From: Porites lobata
Taxonomy: Eukaryota; Cnidaria; Anthozoa; Scleractinia; Poritidae
Length of the DNA: 64,000 nucleotides
Direction of reading: 5' to 3'
Assembly: GCA_942486035.1 (NCBI GenBank)
Contig: CALNXK010000032.1
Span: 3,633,501 to 3,697,500 of the forward strand
The notes beneath the pieces were generated by a model. That model searched no databases, had not been told where the DNA came from, and saw only the letters and a program-made list of their open reading frames with translations. A program made the translations under genes and the position numbers. Shown in pieces: positions 57,990 to 64,000 of this stretch (position 1 is the stretch's first letter; each line of letters opens with the position of its first letter).

Positions 57990-58962
57990 GTGAGTTCAAG
58001 CTTGAAATTCAGCTCAGACATTGTTAAGTCTGGCCTTGGACCATCTGCTGACACCCGACTCCTGTTTTTGTTTTGTTTTTTTTTTTGGCTACCCTTGCTT
58101 GAACAAAGGCGATGCCCGTGTTCAAGCGAAAACCTAGCAGGCACCTTTTAGCAAAATCACACAGAAAATAACAAGGATCTCCCTAGCCGAAGCACAATCT
58201 CTAAGCTTCTAACATAACAACATCTGCTAGCCCAGGGAATGGGAATTGCATTCCCGGGCAATCAAATTACCCACCGGACCCAGATAAGCACTTAATATCT
58301 GACTAAATTTGATACAAAGGGCATGCACTCAGTCTCTAGACAGCTATAATCGGCGACAGAATGATTTGAGACACTTCGCCCTAAACTGGGCTTTTTTACG
58401 TTTTACTGACTTCAAAAGGAGAAAATATAGCTTTTCCTCTCCCATCCCGCCCCCCGCCCCCACGCAATGTTATACCGATGTTCGAGCTATCTACAGAAAA
58501 CAACAAACACCCAAACTTTGAATGGAGGGGGTAGGGAGGGGTGCGGATTGTTTTGTTCTCTGACGTTACCCTATTTGAATACAATGACTCAGCAATTTTG
58601 TCAGCGATTGTAGGTCCAAGAAGCAAGAACTCCCCCTCCCCTTCCATGACACTTATGACTAGTCAATTAATCCCCCCCAAGCTCTGAAAGTAGCATTATG
58701 ATTATAAGTCAGAGCATTGATTTGGCTGGGCTAGCACACAGGGAACGTTCCTTGACTTTGCAGTGCTTTTTGACTTGAAACTCTGTTCAAAGTGAAAAAA
58801 TCTACCCTCCCTACCTCTTTTACTTTCGACACAAAAAGCGTGCAGCCAGCCACCCACAGTTAGGTCTGGCCCAGCATTTTTTCCCACAGGGGCACAAATT
58901 ACTGCGGTTGAAGCGGGATTGAAAGGCCCTGCTTGCTCTAAAATCTTCCAAGTTATATAAAA
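57990..58962. other. Downstream of gene C exon 3, no F5/8C exon seen
   Basis: Searched by eye in all frames for QVDMGKEY-like or FVRFYPV-like sequence; none present. Short GC/CT-rich tracts only. Confidence 0.5.
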
Positions 58963-59262
58963 TTACATCTTAGCGTCTTTAAAATGCCAGATATCATGTC
59001 TGCTAAGTTCTGTACTGAGTCTCTTGTTTGGGTCTCTGAAAGATGACTTATGGTTCGCGTATCTGGTCTTAAAAGAGTTTTCATTAAGGCCTACATAGGT
59101 CTCGGTTGGTCTGTTGTCCTCCACTGTCACTGTGGCTTGGTACACCACGGACGATTTTAAGAAATTACCGTCCATCGGGCAATGAGCTGGTCGACGGCAG
59201 TTGCATGCTTTCGATGGTACGGCGTTTGTTTTCCGTAGGGTGGATTCCGCCATTGTGACCAT
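58963..59262 (-). mobile_element. Penelope-like element fragment (GIY-YIG region)
   Basis: Reads CNCRRPAHCPMDGNFLKSSV, VYQATVTVEDN, TYVGLNENSFKTRYANHKSS: the Cys-containing linker and GIY-YIG start of a Penelope-like element of a different subfamily from the 41985-42275 fragment. Truncated at both sides. Confidence 0.8.
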
Positions 59263-60724
59263 TAATTATTTGCTTTAGATTTGCATGCAACTATAACTGG
59301 TCTTAACCGTGTTCCTAATGAAAATTTTGTGTAGCGCGTAATAATAACATTTTATCATTTGTAGACCCGATCTGGTGAGCCTGAACTATCGAAATGAGCT
59401 TGTAACTTCTTACAGGCACGCGCGAAAATTCCTCCTTAGTAGCTGTACATCTTCTGTTGTCACTTAATAGTTTCTGATTCAAATTCTGCGCGCGCGTGTG
59501 CAGTATATGCGTATGTTATGACGAACATTTCATTTGGCAATTTTATCTGAATGCCGCACATATTGTGCGGTAAGAAACTAATAAGTAATAAAATGCCAAG
59601 TCGGATCTTACGTTGATATCAGATCGACTAGAATTCAACGCTCTTGTCCTTCCATTGAGCACTCTGCCGATAGGCGTGCGTGCATATGGTCTATGTGAAA
59701 TAAGTGAATTTGTGACTAACCAGGTGGGGTCTGGGCGCTAATTTAATGCGTGTCAACACTCGATGCGCTCAACTTGATTTTGTTTTATGGTTTGGAGAGC
59801 GGTGGCATGACGTTGCTCGGAGAGTTCCCATTTGTAAATAAATCTTGCTCAATGCAAACGTATTGAACTGGAAGCATTCATTAAGGTCAAAAACGATGTA
59901 GCGACTTTCTCAAGAAAGTAATATTCTTTATAAAATGATTAATCTGCTCAGTGTTGCACATTGGTTTACCCGCACCAAATCAACTTTTTTTAAAACTTTT
60001 TTTAGAGTAGTTTGAAACCATTTAAACGATTGAAAAACTATTTTTACAACAATTTGAGGTATTTCTATTATATTTTAGGAATAAAACCAAAATAGCGTTA
60101 GGAGGTTGAGATGAATTTGATATAAAATTTTAGCAGGTTTTTCTTTGTTTTTTGAAACATATTTGCTTTCAAGACTACATTTAACTGCAGTACTTTAACT
60201 ATATTTCCAGAAAAAGAGTGCTAAGGAGTATATCAAGACTATAATCCAGAAAATGAAATAGTACGCCTGTTTGGGCAGCGACAGATGATTATTGGTCATT
60301 CTTGTGATGCAGTCCCGACGGACTCCTAGTACTTTGTATTCATTGGCCGAATTTATACTGGAGACGAGTTATCCGTCTAGACAGATAATTTGGTTAAGTA
60401 TAAATTCGGCCATTTACACTCCTTTTTATATAAGAATGTTGTTCTTGTGGGACGTAAAAGAACCCACACCACTGTTCGAAAACAGTAGGGGACGTATACC
60501 CGGGTGGTGTGGTCAACCTTCACACGTCAAATCATTCACATCATGGGGTGGGTGGGTACAATAAGCTCATAAATGGACTGAGAGCGGCTGCTAGTGACGC
60601 CTTTGTATGCTGACGTCCAAGCTAACTGTTCACAAGTTAAAAATGTACTGTAAAGAAAAATTGTAAAATGTTCTGCAATTGGTATAGGATTTAATGGAGC
60701 CGAAACCAATAGTGAAATTGCACG

Positions 60725-60755
<31 letters not shown>

Positions 60756-61051
60756 GACACGTAGATGTATTTTTTTAGCAACTACTATAATTTGCAGTCT
60801 GTCTACGTTGAATTGTAAAGAGGGCACGTCTGTTGTCCTCTCATCCACGACTCTTCATTCATTCATGCATTCATTTTCCGGCCCTGGCTGAATATTCATT
60901 ATTTTCTGCAGATTTTAGGCTGAAAATATTCTTGCAACATTCTTAAATTATATCCGTCGACTTTCCCCTTTTAGATTATTTTGGGGGTATAAATTGCAGT
61001 TAAAGAATTTTTTTTCCTTTGGAGTCTAGTGTTGCCATAAAGAACAACAAC

Positions 61052-61082
<31 letters not shown>

Positions 61083-61556
61083 ATGTTACGAATAAGTCAA
61101 AAACATATAGTTGCATTGTATTTCCACTGCAGATTTTCATTGCACAAAATAATATCCCTTTCAAAATCTCAGCCTTGGGTTTATTCTTATCATATTCTTT
61201 AAATTTAGCATTGATATTCTTATAAAATATATTCTTATCCAAAAAAGTGTGATGGACTCCTATAACTAATAAATCATTGGGACAACCAGCATGTCTAAAT
61301 CTAAGTCTAAACATTGATTTGTGGGCAACATCCAGGGGACATCACGCCAACTCTAAAACACTAAATTTTTTATAAAAAATACAAGATAATAATAAAAGCT
61401 AAAACTAGAAATAAAACTAATGTAAACCGCTAATAAAAAAAATAACCTGAAAGAGTTTACTTTTAAAAATAGAGAGAGATTGACTGGTAACCGTTTCTTT
61501 CGGGAGTTCGTTCTGTTCACTTATTGTCCTGGCCCCACTTGTCCAAAAGTTGATCA
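59263..61556. other. Intergenic, nothing recognised apart from small palindromes
   Basis: Holds a 69-bp fold-back (60344-60412, arms TGGCCGAATTTATACT / AGTATAAATTCGGCCA) and a run of about 30 A at 61052-61081. No gene. Confidence 0.5.
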
Positions 61557-61651
61557 GCGCTATCAACCGGATAAATAGCTATCCAGTGGATAATTATTAT
61601 GAAAACCAATTGTGTTATCCACTGGATAGTGATTTATCCGGTGGATAGCGC
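61557..61651. mobile_element. 95-bp palindromic MITE (ATCC-rich)
   Basis: Arms GCGCTATCAACCGGATAAAT..CTATCCAGTGGATAA and TTATCCACTGGATAG..ATTTATCCGGTGGATAGCGC. Sits at the 3' side of a minus-strand LINE fragment. Confidence 0.75.
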
Positions 61652-61669
61652 TATCCAGAGTTCGAACAA

Positions 61670-61990
61670 CCAGCTCAGGGCCTGGGAGAGAAAGATAATC
61701 TAAAAGTATCCTTGTGTCCTTTCGGTACAATAAACTTAAAATCATGGCTTCCTGGTGTTCTCCTTTCTCTGTTTGGAATCAAATAGTGTTCCCATTGCCT
61801 ATCTAGGAAACCATAGCACATCTTATACATAACGGACAGCCTTGCATATCTTCTCATTGTTTTAAGTGTCTCCCACTTAAATCTTGCAGCATTCCCGTCA
61901 CGCTCGCTGTTCGATCGTAATATAATTTCCCGTGACAAAGCGAGCTGCTCTTCATTGTCCCCTTTCTACAGCGGCTTTTCTCCTAGTAGT
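61670..61990 (-). mobile_element. LINE reverse transcriptase C-terminal fragment
   Basis: Minus strand reads FKWETLKTMRRYARLSVMYKM and YLIPNRERRTPGSHDFKF...FRLSFSPRP, the thumb/C-terminal block of a jockey/CR1-type ORF2 (W..L..RR.YARL...YK pattern). The rest of the element is missing. Confidence 0.8.
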
Positions 61991-62655
61991 GCGGGTCCCT
62001 TGCACAACAGGCCGGCATATAGTCTAGTCATTCTACGAGAAAAAAAGACCGAACCTTGAAGTAATTGCAACAGAATTTTTTTTTGCCGGAAGTTATTCTA
62101 CTGATGCCTATAAATAACATGTCAAAAGTCTACCAAACGTTTCGAAGGATAAAATGATGAAATTACAGTTTTATGATTGAATTCTTTTTCTAAATTCAAA
62201 ATGGCTGCCGCGCAATTTATTCAAAATATATGCGTAAATTTTTACAGCAAACAGCTAAAAACAATAGGTGTAATTGGAAAACAAAATGCGTGCACGTGTT
62301 TAAATGTAAAGATTTGAACAACTTTTTGATCACATCGAAGAAATTTTATTTCGAGAACTGGAAAACAACAGTTTTCCTTGAATTAGTTCTCTATCAATAA
62401 GTATATATGTGTATCAGTGACTCTAAAGACTCTCGATTGTTTGGTTTGGAAATTTCTTGCTCCGTACAACTGCTCTGGACGATTCTCTGGCCTTCAAACT
62501 AACAAAGTTCTTCGCTTCACAAGACATTTATTTAGACGAGTATTGGTAGAAACGCATTCGTGGACGTCCAGAGTGGTACTTTAGTGAAAAATGTCGTGTG
62601 AAGGTAAAGTATAGATCGTTAAAGATGTGGTTTATCGTCCGGTTAACATCACACC
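61991..62655. other. Upstream of the terminal gene
   Basis: No gene recognised. A short ATG-started stretch ending GAAG|GTAAAG at about 62590-62602 could be a non-adjacent first exon, unsupported. Confidence 0.35.
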
Positions 62656-64000
62656 ATGGAGTATTGTGTAATTTGCAAGGAATTATCAACCAATGGCCTC
62701 GAAACAGTGGAACTTAGGCAAAAAGGAAGCGATGGCATCAACAATGCAAGTAAACTACGTGGCGACACACTCCAAACTTTTGCAGGACGGCGTGTACATA
62801 AAAAATGCAGGCAGAAATACTGTCATGTAAAGGTTATTCGTTCCTACATAAAGAAACATACGGCTGATGAAGAAACATCCTCTAGTGCAAGTCGTACCCT
62901 GCGTTCCAGTGAACCAACATTTGATTTTGGTGAACGATGTTTATTTTGCAGCCAGCCTGCTAAACTTACGGGAAACAAAAGAGGACATGATGTTTTTCCT
63001 GTTAGAACATTAGATTTTCAAACCACATTAAACCGAATTTGTGAGGAGCGAAGAGACGGTTGGGGTGAGAAAGGGCATGGCAGAATATCTTTTTCCCAAG
63101 ATCTCATTGCAGCAGGTGCAATTTATCACCAAGTTTGCAGTATCAATTTTCGGACGGGGAAGCAAGTACCGCTTTCTCATCAAACTAACGGAAGCAAACG
63201 ACAAAAGAAAGGCAGGCCAACTGATAAGTCTAGGCAAGAGGCATTCTTGGAGGTTGCAAAATATCTTAAGGAAAACGATGACGAGCAGATAACTGTGAAC
63301 GATCTTATGAATAAGATAGCAGAATTCAACGACCAAGAACCTTACAGCGCACGGTATATGAAAGAAAAACTTAAAGAGCATTTTGGAGAAAACATCGTTA
63401 TTGCTAGTATCAATGGTAAGGCTGATGTCGTAACATTTAGGAGTACAGCTTCGAGACCATCTTGCAAAATTTTTATGACGCTTCTAGAGATGCTGACCCT
63501 GAAGCAGATAAAATCAGAGTGATTAAGGCAGCTGCTGATCTCATAAAAACGGACATCAAAAGTAAGGACATCTCTAAAAGTTTTTATCCATTACCTGGAG
63601 AGATTTCGTCTTTGGATGAAAACTGCGCTTTTCTACCTGAAACGTATTGTATTTGTTTCTGAGAACAATATTTAACGAAAAGAGTGCAGAGCGAAAGATT
63701 GCTTCCATAGGGCAAGCCATTATTCAAGCCGCTCGGCCCAGGGTCCTGATAGCTCCTCTTCAACTCGGCCTGGCAGTCTAAATGCACCACCATTATGGAT
63801 CCAAATTTTTAATTGATTCCTTGAATAGTCATGGGTTCTGTTCCTCTTACACTGAAGTTAAGAAATTTGAAATGAGTGCGGCGCAAACAAAAGGCACAGA
63901 TATTCCTGGTTTAACCCCTGGTCACTTTGTACAATATGTAGCAGATAATGTAGACCACAATGTCTGTACGTTGGACGGACAGAACACTTTTCATGGTATG
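62656..64000 (+). pseudogene. Intronless Cys-rich gene of unknown family, broken, runs off the window
   Basis: Starts MEYCVICKELSTNG. The first 290 codons hold several Cys/His pairs (CVIC, KKCRQKYCH, CLFCSQPAKL, YHQVCSINF) that look like treble-clef or zinc-ribbon sites, a basic KRQKKGRP stretch, then a helical region. The frame shifts at about 63455-63465 (continuing LQNFYDASRDADPEADKIRV) and again at about 63640, where an RTIFNEKSAERKIASIGQAI stretch resumes, followed by an in-frame TAA at 63779-63781 and then continued similarity-like sequence (VQYVADNVDHNVCTLDGQNT) to the window end. Large intronless proteins with this DNVDHN..TLDG block recur in cnidarian genomes as I recall; their function is unknown and a mobile origin is plausible. 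Confidence 0.6.

Noticed and set aside
61019..61225. Lys-rich open frame
   Set aside because: Caused by the poly(A) run at 61052-61081.

Overview
The window looks like nuclear DNA of an animal, most probably an anthozoan cnidarian (a stony coral or close relative). The evidence is multi-exon genes with GT-AG introns, an Eph receptor tyrosine kinase, F5/8C-domain proteins with cnidarian-style sequence, and a dense load of palindromic MITEs, L2/CR1-like and jockey-like LINE fragments, Penelope-like fragments and tRNA-derived SINEs. The species cannot be named from sequence alone. All exon models were read by eye from splice sites, reading phase and protein similarity.

Layout. 412-8037 (+) is the 3' half of an Eph receptor gene (kinase domain, SAM domain, stop). 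8.0-13.9 kb is repeat-rich intergenic DNA with a cluster of tRNA-Thr-derived SINEs. 13,945-18,941 is a TTAA-flanked DNA transposon (Kolobok-like) with a broken (+) transposase and a convergent (-) gene for a Cys-rich plus P2X7-C-terminal-like zinc protein. 19,797-32,690 (+) is gene A: a five-exon, phase-consistent 626-aa type II membrane or secreted protein with the order TM/signal, short coiled coil, 23 collagen triplets, three Ig domains and an F5/8C (discoidin) domain. 33.9-36.2 kb holds a decayed 5' copy of the next gene. 38,576-42,707 (+) is gene B: a predicted secreted 283-aa PAN/apple plus F5/8C protein whose last exons are close paralogues of those of gene A. 43-54 kb is mostly repeats, including a 5'-truncated LINE with target duplications and a mariner-like relic. 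54,457-57,989 (+) is gene C, a close paralogue of gene A (TM, collagen, three Ig) whose F5/8C exons are not found before the window ends. At 62,656 begins an intronless Cys-rich gene of unknown family that is broken by frameshifts and a stop.

The most interesting part is the 19.8-58.0 kb cluster. It appears to be a lineage-specific family in which collagen, Ig, PAN and F5/8C exon modules have been duplicated and recombined in tandem. Its members look like cell-surface or matrix adhesion or recognition molecules; that role is inferred from domains only. Several transposon insertions can be dated relative to local duplications because an empty paralogous site lies nearby.
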